64,000 nucleotides of DNA from Leuctra nigra (GCA_934045905.1 OW203766.1:29816309-29880308), one strand, 5' to 3'. Shown: positions 20,975 to 34,625, counted from the stretch's first letter. Notes: a model not told the origin generated them from the sequence alone. Made by a program: numbers and translations.

Positions 20975-22089
20975 TTCTTCATATATTTCCGGGACCTGAT
21001 TCTATAACTGCCAAGCGGTCGCAATGAAGATTGCGGCCGCCAGCAATGTGAGTTTGGTATTCTAGACGGCACTTCCGCCAGCAATCTTGTCGATTGCGAT
21101 CGCAATAATTGCTGGAGGTAAAATGCTCCAGCAATGAGATATTTGTAGGTTAAAGAAGACGAAGTGCAAAGTTTGAAGTGTCAGTTCTGTGACAGTGCGT
21201 GAGGTGAGCATTAATTATCCGATTTAATACCTGATAAATTGGAAAATAAATAGTGAAAAGAAGTTCAGTTGATATTTAGAGTATTGTTTAATCATTAATT
21301 TACGCAGGTCTATAGTTTTATTTGATCTAAATCGGTGTGATGTTATTTCACACAGCAAGCTATTGGTTGGTTATAGGTTTGGAAGTTCCTTTTACAACAG
21401 TCCTTTGACAATAGTACGTGTTTAGCAAGTGTAGGTGCCTTTTCTATGTTGTAAATACAATTGGAATTAATTAAAACGATTTGTTCCTATATATCAGTCT
21501 TGGTGAGTGCTTCTTATACCATAACAATCAAATATCCCATTCCTTGGCATTGCAATTGACTTGACTTGGCAAGAAATCGTCTAAGTCATCTTTAGCCTAC
21601 CTAAATATCCTAGCCTACCTACCTAAGATTAAAAACAAGTCAGTTATGTGTTGCATGGGTTCATTGCATATTTAAAGTAGGTCATTATTTTCCAGTCAAG
21701 AGAAACCATTATTCTACCTATTCTCACTGAACCAAGATACGTATGTACTATTTTAGAGAATGAAAACTCAATGGTGTAACAATTTACTGTGGGTAGTAGG
21801 TACCTAGCTACTAATGGTGATGACATCATGACAGTTTCAACTAGCAACTATGTAAGAGACCCATTTTTTGAAGCAGGTATACCTACCATCTAAGTGTAAA
21901 AGAAGCTCAAACTTGTTCTTTTACAACAAGAAAAATCACTTGGCTCACAGTCACACAGTGCCATATGAAACGTGGGCTCTGTGATCTACCTCTGGTATGA
22001 TGCATATTTATCTATGAGCTTTTTCTTTTAGTATCACCCACTCCAACCTACCACTCCTTCGCCTTGATCCATCCATCACCTACGCACCT

Positions 22090-24052
22090 ATGGATGCATT
22101 TCGCAATCTAAACATACTAGCAGCGGCAGACAATGAACATGGCCAGTTCATCCGAAGGATGAGAGATCGCCGAAGGACAATTAGAGACTCCACCGATCCC
22201 TTTGACATGACGGATAGGGATTTCGTAAAGTTGTATCGGTTGCCCAAAGCCACAACGAGGGATTTCATCGCATCAGTATCACCCTTCATGTACCATCCCG
22301 TGAGGAACACCGGCATATCTGTGGATCTAAAAGTAACTATATTATATTGATTTTTTCGTATAATTAGTTGGTTTAGGTACCTATTATTAGTACTAATTGT
22401 ATGGCAATGAAAAGGGAGTCATGGTTGATTCTAGGATGCAAATGAAAGTATTCAATTCAATTCAATTTGATTGATTTGTTTCTATATTAAGAGTCGGCTG
22501 CACTCGAAGGTAAACATTGGAGATAATATTTCCTAAATATCGCTTTACCTAGGTCGAAGAGTCTAATAAAATAATCACAATTTCTAATTTACCATGCTTT
22601 ATGCACACAACATAATATTAAGTTATGAATGTATCTAGGTACCTACCTAAACTTTGAGTTACATCTGAACCTGTAGTACCATAGTAATTGTGTTTTTTAG
22701 AAATAAATCGTTAGGAAGTCTACTGAAAGTTGTTGGGTTCAATTCATACTGAACAATGTGTTATTATTCAAATGTATTTTCCCAATTATACTACATATCC
22801 TTGAAAAATTACAAATTCCTCAAATCCCTCCTAATCTTCCCAATACCAGGTCCTCGCCGCACTTTCCTTTTTTGCTACTGGCTCATACCAGAGAGCGGTT
22901 GGAGGCGACTTCAACGTCTGTATGAGCCAACCGATGGTGTCACGGAGCATCGAAGAGGTGTGTGGCATCGTCAATACTCACCTGTTGGACACTCACATCA
23001 AATTTCCAATGACTCCGGATGAGAGAAGTTTTGTAAAGAGAAGGTACGTACCTAACTACTGAGCATGATAAACTTTCATCTACAATCTAGGTAATGCCTA
23101 TCCATGCCAGATAAGCTTTCTACCTAGAGGTGTGTTTAGGGGAGGGAAGATGTGTTTTAAAGACTAATAATTTTGCATGTTCTCAAATTTTTTTTAAATA
23201 TTTACATATGTGCTGATAATTATATTTTTTTGATGAGACCGATAGCAATTTGTTTAAAATTGCAGATTCTATGAAGAGACGGGTTTTTTTGGGACAATAG
23301 GAGCGATTGATGGAACCCACATCGCATTGGTAAGGCCCCATGAGCATGAGGAGCACTTCTTCAACAGGAAGGGCTACCACTCGAAGAATGTCCAGGCGGT
23401 ATGAATACAATTGATTCTCGATTCAGTTTTATTTACTCCATCATGTCTGTGTAGATGAGATTTTGATTTCTGTTCTTTAAACTTTTTGCTTCAGGTGTGT
23501 GATTACGACATGAGAATTTTGTCCATCAACCCCAAGTTCAGAGGCGCATCAGCAGACGCACACGTGTGGCGTGGCTCGCTCGTTAAGGCGGAGCTCGAGC
23601 GTCGCTACGCCGCTGGGGAGCGAGGGGAGTGGCTGCTGGGGGATAGCGGTTACGGATGTGAACCGTGGCTTCTCACACCGATCCTCCATGCAGATGAAGA
23701 CACGCCTGAAGACCACTACACCAAGATCCACTGCCGAACTCGTTGCTGCGTCGAGCGATGCTTCGGGCTGTTGAAGGCTCGGTGGAGGTGTCTCCTTCAT
23801 CACAGGGTGCTGCATTATGAACCTACTGCAGCTGGGAAGATTATTAACACATGCGCAGTGCTGCATAATATCGCACTTGCAGCGCGTGTGCCGCCGCCGG
23901 AACCGTTAACCGTTGAAGAAGCTCTGCAGGAACAACGGATGGCGGCTGGTTGTAATCTTCCCAACCCTGCTGACATCAACACCAACTTCTTGGCACATGC
24001 TCGCGCTGTCCGTGATCGGGTTGTTCGTCGGTTGTGGGATGATCGCCACTAG
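22090..24052 (+). CDS. HARBI1-like Harbinger transposase, copy A
   Basis: DDE nuclease/transposase of the PIF/Harbinger (HARBI1) family, expected to cut and join the element's ends. Exons 22090-22332, 22850-23043, 23266-23398 and 23495-24052 join with consistent phases to 375 aa. Landmarks in order: an N-terminal segment with DFVKLYRLPKATTRDFI, then VLAALSFFATGSYQ, GTIGAIDGTHIAL (first acidic residue), the NRKGYHSKNVQAVCD block, LLGDSGY (second acidic residue) and CVERCFGLLKARWRC (final Glu). The triad is therefore present and the frame is unbroken, so the protein could be active or exapted. It runs convergently towards the Myb/SANT gene of the same element. Confidence 0.88.
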
Positions 24053-24599
24053 GCCGATTCATTCATTTGTACTTTGCATATGTATGTTTTTTAGAGAGAA
24101 AAATAGGTTACATAGGATTTTTAAACAAATTACTTTTAGGAGTCATTGGCTATTTTTTTCTATCAAAATTAGATTGTATTTGGTTGGACTTGGGTCGGGA
24201 AAAATTAGCTCCCAATTTGTGAACACTGGGAACGGTTTTCTTACCTTGCACTTCTTACGTTTCTCATTATTGTCGCAAATGTTTACTTCACATACTGTTA
24301 TCTTGCTCTCGATATGTTTCAACAATGCCAAGAGATCTTTTAGTGCAAAATGTATGACGTTCGTATAGTTCAGGGTATTTTGAACACAGCTTGTACTTTC
24401 TATCAACAACTTGAACAGGATTTGACTCCGTATGCTCCTGATTGACGCCATTCCTCACTACTTGACTGTTTTCTTCTTTCTTCTTTTGGGGCATTACAGG
24501 GCTTGGAGCCCTATTGCCGCCTCCACAATCTCCCTCTACTTCACATGGTCCACGGTTATCACATGATGTGAGGCGGAGCTTCACTGCCCGAGAGCGGTG

Positions 24600-25610
24600 A
24601 TCGGTTGTCTGTACTGATCCCATGTTGAAATGTTGTATTCTAGCTGTCGTCGTGCTAGAGAGTTGGGTGCAGATTCCGGGCTGGCGTAGAAGTCTGCTGC
24701 CAGCTGCTCAAGGAACTCTGTGGTGCTGTGGATCTCGATGAACTCGCGGATGTTGGTCGCGCTGACGCAGCGCGGAGCTCCGAGGACAAGACCCAGGGTG
24801 CGGTTCTGGATGGTCTTGATCCTGCGCCTGAACGTTGTTGGTGGACCAGCTCAAGCTGAGCGACGCGTATGTCATCGTCGGACGAATGATGGCGAGATAG
24901 AGGTGCCGTTTCATCTCGACGCTCATGGCGCGATTTGTTAACAGCGGCCACAGTGCTCCCAGTTTTCCGTAAGCTCTGCTGCAGACGGTTTCGATGTGCT
25001 TCGCGAATGTTAGCTTTTTGTCAAGTAGGACACCTAGTAGACAAGTAGGACGTAGGAGTTGCTGTGACGCGGAGTGTTTTTGGCGGAAGCCAAACTGTTC
25101 TGGTGGGAGATGTTATTGTCTTCCAGGTGGCGCCGCAATCGACGTTGAATTACTTTCTCTAGAAGTTTAGAAAGAGTGCTGAGGTTGCCTATTGGTCGGT
25201 AGTTGTTGGGATTTCATGGAGATTTTCCTGGTTTTTGAAAGACAACTACTCTCGCCTTCTTCCAGATGGCCGGGAAGTGACCGAGTCGTAGCGAAGCGTT
25301 GTAGGTTGCTACGACTCTGTGGGCGGCTTTTTCAGAGAGTTGGCAGATGGTTTCGTTGGTAATACCGTCGTCTCCCGGAGCTTTGTTCTTCTTCAGCTGC
25401 TTCATGAGAGACGCCAACCTCCTTGACAGAACATTCTTCTCCATCGAGTTCCTCCGGACTGGGCTGGATTGTGTTCTGAAAATCTCGTAGCTCTGCTTCC
25501 AGTGTTGGACTCTGCGAAGTAGGTGTGTTTGGGATGAAGATGTGCTCTAGAGTGTGGCTAAGAGTTCTGCCTTGTCTTCTGGACTGCACGCGAGGCCGAG
25601 TGCACCTTTG
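24600..25610 (-). pseudogene. Jockey-type non-LTR reverse transcriptase fragment, copy A
   Basis: Reading on the minus strand: NKAPGDDGITNE, then HFPAIWKKARVVVFQKPGKS, NNYRPIGNLSTLSKLLEKVI and QFGFRQKHSASQQLLR, the early RT blocks of Jockey-like elements. The sequence then jumps to LGVLLDKKLTFAKHIE and RHLYLAIIRPTMTYAS, which normally follow the catalytic YADD block. The catalytic part is thus deleted. Several frameshifts separate the pieces, and a late frame gives IKTIQNRTLGLVLGAPR. It is dead as an enzyme and nested inside the Harbinger element. Confidence 0.8.
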
Positions 25611-26708
25611 ATCAGCGGGTTTGGTTAAATGATAAATGATAAATGAAAATCAAGGTGGAGACGAAACTCTGGCCAATCAGCGCAGCTGAAATTGTAACCA
25701 CATTATGTGGTGACGTCCCTTGTAGTTTTGGAAAGCTGATACTTTAACAAAATCTCTGCCTGACATGTCTGCCATTGCCACTATATTCAGATCCATACTT
25801 TCTTTGATGTCTTAGAATTCATTCCTGTAACACAACCCATTGTTCAGAACCCTCCCTTGTCTAAACGTTGACAAAATACATTTTGGCATACTGTAACGCT
25901 ACATCTTACCAAGGTACATCCAGTAGAATTATATGTACTATAACTAATTGTTTTTTGGTGTTTCTTCCATTATGACCTATGTATATTACCTCACAAGTTT
26001 CAGACAATGAGGATATTACAACATTAAAAAGCACTTGCATATTTTTATTCAACCAATAAGTATTACATTTTCCAATATGGCTTTTATTCATTTTTAAATC
26101 TTATATATTATAGAACATTACACAGTACCCTACACACACATATGAAAATACACGTTATTGTAATGAAAGCACTAAACCTTGTTCCGAGTTATTCACTTAT
26201 TGTTTACAATTTATTGGTAAACAAATATTTGACAAGCAATTCACATTGTAGGTAATGATGTAGGAACTGCCTGCAATGTTTAAACTCACTTATGTATACT
26301 ATTTGTTAATTTGTAATATCTTTATTATTATGAGAAAAATTAAACTATAATGTGATATGTATATCAATTACTAATGAGCTGAGTATAGAGTACCTATTTA
26401 CCTATATGAGAATTAAATTGGAAAATATTTTTACCACCTCGACTCTCTTCCAGTGATCATATAGTACTGCCAATTAGCTGATGTCTTCCTATTAGGTCTA
26501 TTTAAACGTTACTGTCTCGTCCGTCTTAAAATGAGTTATTCCTCAATATATCCGAGATTTGTGAAATGACTATAACTCTTTCAGTCCGATTTATTTGCAC
26601 CATTGTATTCTCACACGAACTGGTGCAGTATGCGTCAGTTGTAAAAACCTCATGGTCCAGGATCTATAGATTATGCTGAGGATTTCCAGAGAAGACAATT
26701 ACGGACAC

Positions 26709-27371
26709 TGAGCTTTTTCAGGAGGAAAGAGGAGCTTTCGATAGACAGTGTCTACATTCCACGCACAGTGAAGCATTTGGCCCATAGTTATTTATGATGA
26801 CCAAAGCTAGACGCATACATTGAAGAGGTAACAACACAAGTGCGTAATCTGTCAACAGTCGTGACCAGCAAAAGCACCAGCTCCATCGCATCCATGGGAG
26901 TGGGCACAGAATCCTTGGAGTCGATTACATTTGGATTTTGCAGGTGCATAAAAGAGGCGACTTCGCACAATCCTAGACTGCGAAACCCTGAACCCCTGAC
27001 CTCCACGCTGACGTATGGAGTAAGTATGAAAAAGCAGCGACAAGCAGTGTCACAGAAACCCGGCTCGTGAGAAAATTCGCAGAGGAAGACCAGGTACTGT
27101 CGTGAAACTATTCCCAGCAGTGAGCACGATGGGTAAAAGTGAGCATCGTGGAGCCAACGGGACCAGTGTCTTGCAAAGTACGGACCCAGGACAATCAGGA
27201 CCAGACCTAAGACGACACGTGGACGAGCTGAGGAGAAGCTACGTCAAGAGCCAGGCTGTCCCAGAGAGAGCAGCTATGGAAGAACCACCACAACCAGCAG
27301 TACCGGAGGCGGCAGCAGAGGTCCCAGATGGATCTTCGCCGCCAGTTCACGGAAGAACCGAAGTGATGTAG
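26709..27371 (+). pseudogene. Ty3/gypsy integrase fragment, copy A
   Basis: Frames read VKHLAHSYL, two stops, PKLDAYIEEV, then CVICQQS, a stop, PAKAPAPSHPWEWAQNPW and SRLHLDFAG. This is the HHCC zinc-binding end and start of the catalytic core of a gypsy-type integrase. Most of the core is missing and the sequence resumes with RRHVDELRR, the usual end of the integrase C-terminal domain. There are multiple stops and frame changes. It is a fossil nested in the Harbinger element. Confidence 0.7.
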
Positions 27372-27780
27372 GAACGAAGACTCAATCCAGGCTGAGATCA
27401 GAGGCGACCCCGCCGCTACAGATAGTGTCATCGGGTGTGAAGGTATTTCGTGTACAGACCCTGTCATTGACACTACAACTTGAATTGAATGTATACAAGA
27501 TATAATACTCTCCATCTGATTATTGAGGAGCTTATGCCAAGTCATGTACTAATTACAACATTGGTGACAAGGATCAATTACATCAGTGATGAGCATGAGG
27601 TAGAAAGATGAAGGATAGCATGGCTGTTTCACACAAATTATTGCCTTCTTTCAACGTGACTGGTTTGCACGTGCCAAACATCATAAAGATGCAATGGGCA
27701 AAGACAGTGGGTCTTAACAATGAATTTAACAACATTGAGGGTGATAAGAGGCAAGCATTGTTAATCAGTTTGTTGGAATT

Positions 27781-29258
27781 CTACTGGAATTCAGATGTTA
27801 CAATTCCATACTTAAACTCTTTAACAATTGCAATGCGTTCCATTGCAGCGGCCTTCTGCGCTGCTGCTGCCGCCTTCTGCTCCATAGCAGAAGCTTTGCG
27901 TTCAGCTGCTGCTGCCCTGCGCTCAGCTGCAGCTGCGATGCGTTCCACAGCAGTAGCCTGCACCTCGACAGCCTCCCTCAAGCACTTTAGATCCTTGCTG
28001 ATGACTTCCACTAGGACACACAGCTTCTTCTGGATTGGGAGCCGCTCTTGTTCGATTTTGCTGATAGCTGTTGCCGCTCGGTCATAAGGCGTTGAGGTGA
28101 CATTGTTGTGTGTGCTTGCTACAACAAAAATAGAAAGTGGCTAAATATAACTTATTTCAAATATTTCCAGTAGTGGAACATTAATCTAAATATTAGTCCC
28201 AAGTAATTCCGACATTAGATACATACTCTTCTTCATGCTTGACCGACTCTTATTCTGGGTCCTGCCATCACTGGAAGGACCAGCAGTGGTAGGACTAGCA
28301 GTGGATACTTCAATGTGTTCCTCAACGCCTGTCGGGACTACCACAATTTCAGCGAAGTTGTCCGCATGGTCTTCAATTAGATCAACCTCGGTGACTTCCA
28401 GAAGAGGTGTATTCTGTAAAAAACACAAATATTAATATGTAATAAGCTTCAATGAGCTGTGCAATTATTCATTTTGTGTGTCTGGAATATGTTATTTTTA
28501 TGTACACTAGCCAAAGTAAAAACGTTATTCAACAGAATCTGAGTAGCTGATTGAGATTCATGGCATCATCCAATAAAGTCTATGCTAACATGTCATCTAA
28601 ATGAAGTAGGCGAGCTGCTTTCTTTGATAATAACAAGGATTGATTGTCAAGGAACTTGACCAGCAGCCAATACATTTTATTCAATTACCATGTTTACTTT
28701 GGCCATGCACACTTGGCCCAAACAAAAATTGTTTATTCAATAAATCTGATTGAAAAATGTTAGATCGCTCCATCAGAAGTGGGTACAAGCGATCTTCTTG
28801 TCTCACTCTAGTAGGTGACACTTCACATTACAACGATAATAACAAGCTTTGATTGGACGTATGGAACATGACCAAAAGAGCAGTCATTCAAATTTGTTCA
28901 CCGAGCAATTTTTGTTGTGCCGAGTGTAGGTACATCCTAAGAATACCATGTGATTATAAAACATTACTCAGTATAATTATTCACTCTTTCAAAATGTGTA
29001 GGTACCTAGTGATAATGATGAATAATAATGTAAGTAGGTACTATCCTTAGTTACCTCAACTGCGGCTTCTGGGATGGCGAAGCCGGTCTCTCGGAGATTG
29101 TCATCACCGAAAGCCGCTTCCCACCCAGTCAGCGACATGAGTCGTTCTTCGAGGCTGCTCAGAGTGATAGTTGTCGGTGGCCCGCTTCCAGTGCCTTGCT
29201 GGTGCTTTTTTATAGCCTGGGCCTTGGCCTTGGTCTTACACTTCCAGTCGGACCAAGT
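27781..29258 (-). CDS. Harbinger Myb/SANT-like protein, copy A (exons 2-4 only)
   Basis: Same gene as in copy B. Exons 29258-29055, 28413-28227 and 28118-27781 are present and identical as far as compared. The first exon, which encodes the DNA-binding domain, should lie at about 29760-29563 but that coordinate range is the 200-N gap and the restart of the repeat. The copy is therefore incomplete here, most likely as an assembly effect rather than a mutation. Confidence 0.7.
28503..28709. mobile_element. mariner-like MITE (about 207 bp)
   Basis: Ends TA-CACTAGCCAAAGTAAAAAC and the near reverse complement GTTTACTTTGGCCATG-CA. The interior (AACAAGGATTGATTGTCAAG) is shared, inverted, with the MITE at 45459-45669, which has a similar length. 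The matching copy is at about 36420-36626. TA flanks are only tentative. Confidence 0.5.
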
Positions 29259-29474
29259 CTAAAAATAAAATATTCAAATGTGAAGAGAGGTTTATCCATG
29301 TGGATCTGGTTGTTTTTTATATTCAATCTGCACTGATGATGATGTTCTAGATGGAGATTAATAAATCTGAAATAATAGTGCACTTTATTATTTAATCAGT
29401 GTTAACAACAGGGGCGGTCTGGGATGAAAAGGACCGGGATGCGATATGGCAAAGTCGTAGCATTACATTGCGAT

Positions 29475-29674
29475 NNNNNNNNNNNNNNNNNNNNNNNNNN
29501 NNNNNNNNNNNNNNNNNNNNNNNNNNNNNNNNNNNNNNNNNNNNNNNNNNNNNNNNNNNNNNNNNNNNNNNNNNNNNNNNNNNNNNNNNNNNNNNNNNNN
29601 NNNNNNNNNNNNNNNNNNNNNNNNNNNNNNNNNNNNNNNNNNNNNNNNNNNNNNNNNNNNNNNNNNNNNNNNNN
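29475..29674. other. assembly gap of exactly 200 N
   Basis: Unresolved bases. It separates the two 7.7-kb repeat copies. The left side stops inside a hAT MITE that is complete in copy B, and the right side restarts inside the repeat at the base equivalent to 21758. A round gap length usually marks unknown size. Confidence 0.99.
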
Positions 29675-30006
29675 GAATGAAAACTCAATGGTGTAACAAT
29701 TTACTGTGGGTAGTAGGTACCTAGCTACTAATGGTGATGACATCATGACAGTTTCAACTAGCAACTATGTAAGAGACCCATTTTTTGAAGCAGGTATACC
29801 TACCATCTAAGTGTAAAAGAAGCTCAAACTTGTTCTTTTACAACAAGAAAAATCACTTGGCTCACAGTCACACAGTGCCATATGAAACGTGGGCTCTGTG
29901 ATCTACCTCTGGTATGATGCATATTTATCTATGAGCTTTTTCTTTTAGTATCACCCACTCCAACCTACCACTCCTTCGCCTTGATCCATCCATCACCTAC
30001 GCACCT

Positions 30007-31969
30007 ATGGATGCATTTCGCAATCTAAACATACTAGCAGCGGCAGACAATGAACATGGCCAGTTCATCCGAAGGATGAGAGATCGCCGAAGGACAATTA
30101 GAGACTCCACCGATCCCTTTGACATGACGGATAGGGATTTCGTAAAGTTGTATCGGTTGCCCAAAGCCACAACGAGGGATTTCATCGCATCAGTATCACC
30201 CTTCATGTACCATCCCGTGAGGAACACCGGCATATCTGTGGATCTAAAAGTAACTATATTATATTGATTTTTTCGTATAATTAGTTGGTTTAGGTACCTA
30301 TTATTAGTACTAATTGTATGGCAATGAAAAGGGAGTCATGGTTGATTCTAGGATGCAAATGAAAGTATTCAATTCAATTCAATTTGATTGATTTGTTTCT
30401 ATATTAAGAGTCGGCTGCACTCGAAGGTAAACATTGGAGATAATATTTCCTAAATATCGCTTTACCTAGGTCGAAGAGTCTAATAAAATAATCACAATTT
30501 CTAATTTACCATGCTTTATGCACACAACATAATATTAAGTTATGAATGTATCTAGGTACCTACCTAAACTTTGAGTTACATCTGAACCTGTAGTACCATA
30601 GTAATTGTGTTTTTTAGAAATAAATCGTTAGGAAGTCTACTGAAAGTTGTTGGGTTCAATTCATACTGAACAATGTGTTATTATTCAAATGTATTTTCCC
30701 AATTATACTACATATCCTTGAAAAATTACAAATTCCTCAAATCCCTCCTAATCTTCCCAATACCAGGTCCTCGCCGCACTTTCCTTTTTTGCTACTGGCT
30801 CATACCAGAGAGCGGTTGGAGGCGACTTCAACGTCTGTATGAGCCAACCGATGGTGTCACGGAGCATCGAAGAGGTGTGTGGCATCGTCAATACTCACCT
30901 GTTGGACACTCACATCAAATTTCCAATGACTCCGGATGAGAGAAGTTTTGTAAAGAGAAGGTACGTACCTAACTACTGAGCATGATAAACTTTCATCTAC
31001 AATCTAGGTAATGCCTATCCATGCCAGATAAGCTTTCTACCTAGAGGTGTGTTTAGGGGAGGGAAGATGTGTTTTAAAGACTAATAATTTTGCATGTTCT
31101 CAAATTTTTTTTAAATATTTACATATGTGCTGATAATTATATTTTTTTGATGAGACCGATAGCAATTTGTTTAAAATTGCAGATTCTATGAAGAGACGGG
31201 TTTTTTTGGGACAATAGGAGCGATTGATGGAACCCACATCGCATTGGTAAGGCCCCATGAGCATGAGGAGCACTTCTTCAACAGGAAGGGCTACCACTCG
31301 AAGAATGTCCAGGCGGTATGAATACAATTGATTCTCGATTCAGTTTTATTTACTCCATCATGTCTGTGTAGATGAGATTTTGATTTCTGTTCTTTAAACT
31401 TTTTGCTTCAGGTGTGTGATTACGACATGAGAATTTTGTCCATCAACCCCAAGTTCAGAGGCGCATCAGCAGACGCACACGTGTGGCGTGGCTCGCTCGT
31501 TAAGGCGGAGCTCGAGCGTCGCTACGCCGCTGGGGAGCGAGGGGAGTGGCTGCTGGGGGATAGCGGTTACGGATGTGAACCGTGGCTTCTCACACCGATC
31601 CTCCATGCAGATGAAGACACGCCTGAAGACCACTACACCAAGATCCACTGCCGAACTCGTTGCTGCGTCGAGCGATGCTTCGGGCTGTTGAAGGCTCGGT
31701 GGAGGTGTCTCCTTCATCACAGGGTGCTGCATTATGAACCTACTGCAGCTGGGAAGATTATTAACACATGCGCAGTGCTGCATAATATCGCACTTGCAGC
31801 GCGTGTGCCGCCGCCGGAACCGTTAACCGTTGAAGAAGCTCTGCAGGAACAACGGATGGCGGCTGGTTGTAATCTTCCCAACCCTGCTGACATCAACACC
31901 AACTTCTTGGCACATGCTCGCGCTGTCCGTGATCGGGTTGTTCGTCGGTTGTGGGATGATCGCCACTAG
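30007..31969 (+). CDS. HARBI1-like Harbinger transposase, copy B
   Basis: Exons 30007-30249, 30767-30960, 31183-31315 and 31412-31969 give the same 375-aa protein as copy A, with the DGTHI, LLGDSGY and VERCFGLLK motifs intact. If the duplication is artefactual, this and copy A are one gene. Confidence 0.85.
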
Positions 31970-32516
31970 GCCGATTCATTCATTTGTACTTTGCATATGT
32001 ATGTTTTTTAGAGAGAAAAATAGGTTACATAGGATTTTTAAACAAATTACTTTTAGGAGTCATTGGCTATTTTTTTCTATCAAAATTAGATTGTATTTGG
32101 TTGGACTTGGGTCGGGAAAAATTAGCTCCCAATTTGTGAACACTGGGAACGGTTTTCTTACCTTGCACTTCTTACGTTTCTCATTATTGTCGCAAATGTT
32201 TACTTCACATACTGTTATCTTGCTCTCGATATGTTTCAACAATGCCAAGAGATCTTTTAGTGCAAAATGTATGACGTTCGTATAGTTCAGGGTATTTTGA
32301 ACACAGCTTGTACTTTCTATCAACAACTTGAACAGGATTTGACTCCGTATGCTCCTGATTGACGCCATTCCTCACTACTTGACTGTTTTCTTCTTTCTTC
32401 TTTTGGGGCATTACAGGGCTTGGAGCCCTATTGCCGCCTCCACAATCTCCCTCTACTTCACATGGTCCACGGTTATCACATGATGTGAGGCGGAGCTTCA
32501 CTGCCCGAGAGCGGTG

Positions 32517-33527
32517 ATCGGTTGTCTGTACTGATCCCATGTTGAAATGTTGTATTCTAGCTGTCGTCGTGCTAGAGAGTTGGGTGCAGATTCCGGGCTG
32601 GCGTAGAAGTCTGCTGCCAGCTGCTCAAGGAACTCTGTGGTGCTGTGGATCTCGATGAACTCGCGGATGTTGGTCGCGCTGACGCAGCGCGGAGCTCCGA
32701 GGACAAGACCCAGGGTGCGGTTCTGGATGGTCTTGATCCTGCGCCTGAACGTTGTTGGTGGACCAGCTCAAGCTGAGCGACGCGTATGTCATCGTCGGAC
32801 GAATGATGGCGAGATAGAGGTGCCGTTTCATCTCGACGCTCATGGCGCGATTTGTTAACAGCGGCCACAGTGCTCCCAGTTTTCCGTAAGCTCTGCTGCA
32901 GACGGTTTCGATGTGCTTCGCGAATGTTAGCTTTTTGTCAAGTAGGACACCTAGTAGACAAGTAGGACGTAGGAGTTGCTGTGACGCGGAGTGTTTTTGG
33001 CGGAAGCCAAACTGTTCTGGTGGGAGATGTTATTGTCTTCCAGGTGGCGCCGCAATCGACGTTGAATTACTTTCTCTAGAAGTTTAGAAAGAGTGCTGAG
33101 GTTGCCTATTGGTCGGTAGTTGTTGGGATTTCATGGAGATTTTCCTGGTTTTTGAAAGACAACTACTCTCGCCTTCTTCCAGATGGCCGGGAAGTGACCG
33201 AGTCGTAGCGAAGCGTTGTAGGTTGCTACGACTCTGTGGGCGGCTTTTTCAGAGAGTTGGCAGATGGTTTCGTTGGTAATACCGTCGTCTCCCGGAGCTT
33301 TGTTCTTCTTCAGCTGCTTCATGAGAGACGCCAACCTCCTTGACAGAACATTCTTCTCCATCGAGTTCCTCCGGACTGGGCTGGATTGTGTTCTGAAAAT
33401 CTCGTAGCTCTGCTTCCAGTGTTGGACTCTGCGAAGTAGGTGTGTTTGGGATGAAGATGTGCTCTAGAGTGTGGCTAAGAGTTCTGCCTTGTCTTCTGGA
33501 CTGCACGCGAGGCCGAGTGCACCTTTG
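32517..33527 (-). pseudogene. Jockey-type reverse transcriptase fragment, copy B
   Basis: Identical counterpart of 24600-25610, with the same loss of the catalytic block between QFGFRQKHSASQQLL and LGVLLDKKLTF and the same frameshifts. Confidence 0.8.
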
Positions 33528-34625
33528 ATCAGCGGGTTTGGTTAAATGATAAATGATAAATGAAAATCAAGGTGGAGACGAAACTCTGGCCAATCAGCGC
33601 AGCTGAAATTGTAACCACATTATGTGGTGACGTCCCTTGTAGTTTTGGAAAGCTGATACTTTAACAAAATCTCTGCCTGACATGTCTGCCATTGCCACTA
33701 TATTCAGATCCATACTTTCTTTGATGTCTTAGAATTCATTCCTGTAACACAACCCATTGTTCAGAACCCTCCCTTGTCTAAACGTTGACAAAATACATTT
33801 TGGCATACTGTAACGCTACATCTTACCAAGGTACATCCAGTAGAATTATATGTACTATAACTAATTGTTTTTTGGTGTTTCTTCCATTATGACCTATGTA
33901 TATTACCTCACAAGTTTCAGACAATGAGGATATTACAACATTAAAAAGCACTTGCATATTTTTATTCAACCAATAAGTATTACATTTTCCAATATGGCTT
34001 TTATTCATTTTTAAATCTTATATATTATAGAACATTACACAGTACCCTACACACACATATGAAAATACACGTTATTGTAATGAAAGCACTAAACCTTGTT
34101 CCGAGTTATTCACTTATTGTTTACAATTTATTGGTAAACAAATATTTGACAAGCAATTCACATTGTAGGTAATGATGTAGGAACTGCCTGCAATGTTTAA
34201 ACTCACTTATGTATACTATTTGTTAATTTGTAATATCTTTATTATTATGAGAAAAATTAAACTATAATGTGATATGTATATCAATTACTAATGAGCTGAG
34301 TATAGAGTACCTATTTACCTATATGAGAATTAAATTGGAAAATATTTTTACCACCTCGACTCTCTTCCAGTGATCATATAGTACTGCCAATTAGCTGATG
34401 TCTTCCTATTAGGTCTATTTAAACGTTACTGTCTCGTCCGTCTTAAAATGAGTTATTCCTCAATATATCCGAGATTTGTGAAATGACTATAACTCTTTCA
34501 GTCCGATTTATTTGCACCATTGTATTCTCACACGAACTGGTGCAGTATGCGTCAGTTGTAAAAACCTCATGGTCCAGGATCTATAGATTATGCTGAGGAT
34601 TTCCAGAGAAGACAATTACGGACAC

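Larger units (their letters stand above)
21758..29474. repeat. 7.7-kb direct repeat, copy A
   Basis: Matches 29675-37391 at a constant offset of 7917 bp. Every translated frame I compared is identical and I found no mismatch in the stretches checked. Copy A contains the transposase and Myb exons 2-4 but not Myb exon 1, which would fall in the adjoining gap. Confidence 0.95.

Noticed and set aside
27608..28087. 159-codon + strand frame at 27.6-28.1 kb (and its copy at 35.5-36.0 kb)
   Set aside because: Antisense of the Ala-rich last exon of the Myb/SANT gene, which has proper splice sites and stop on the minus strand.
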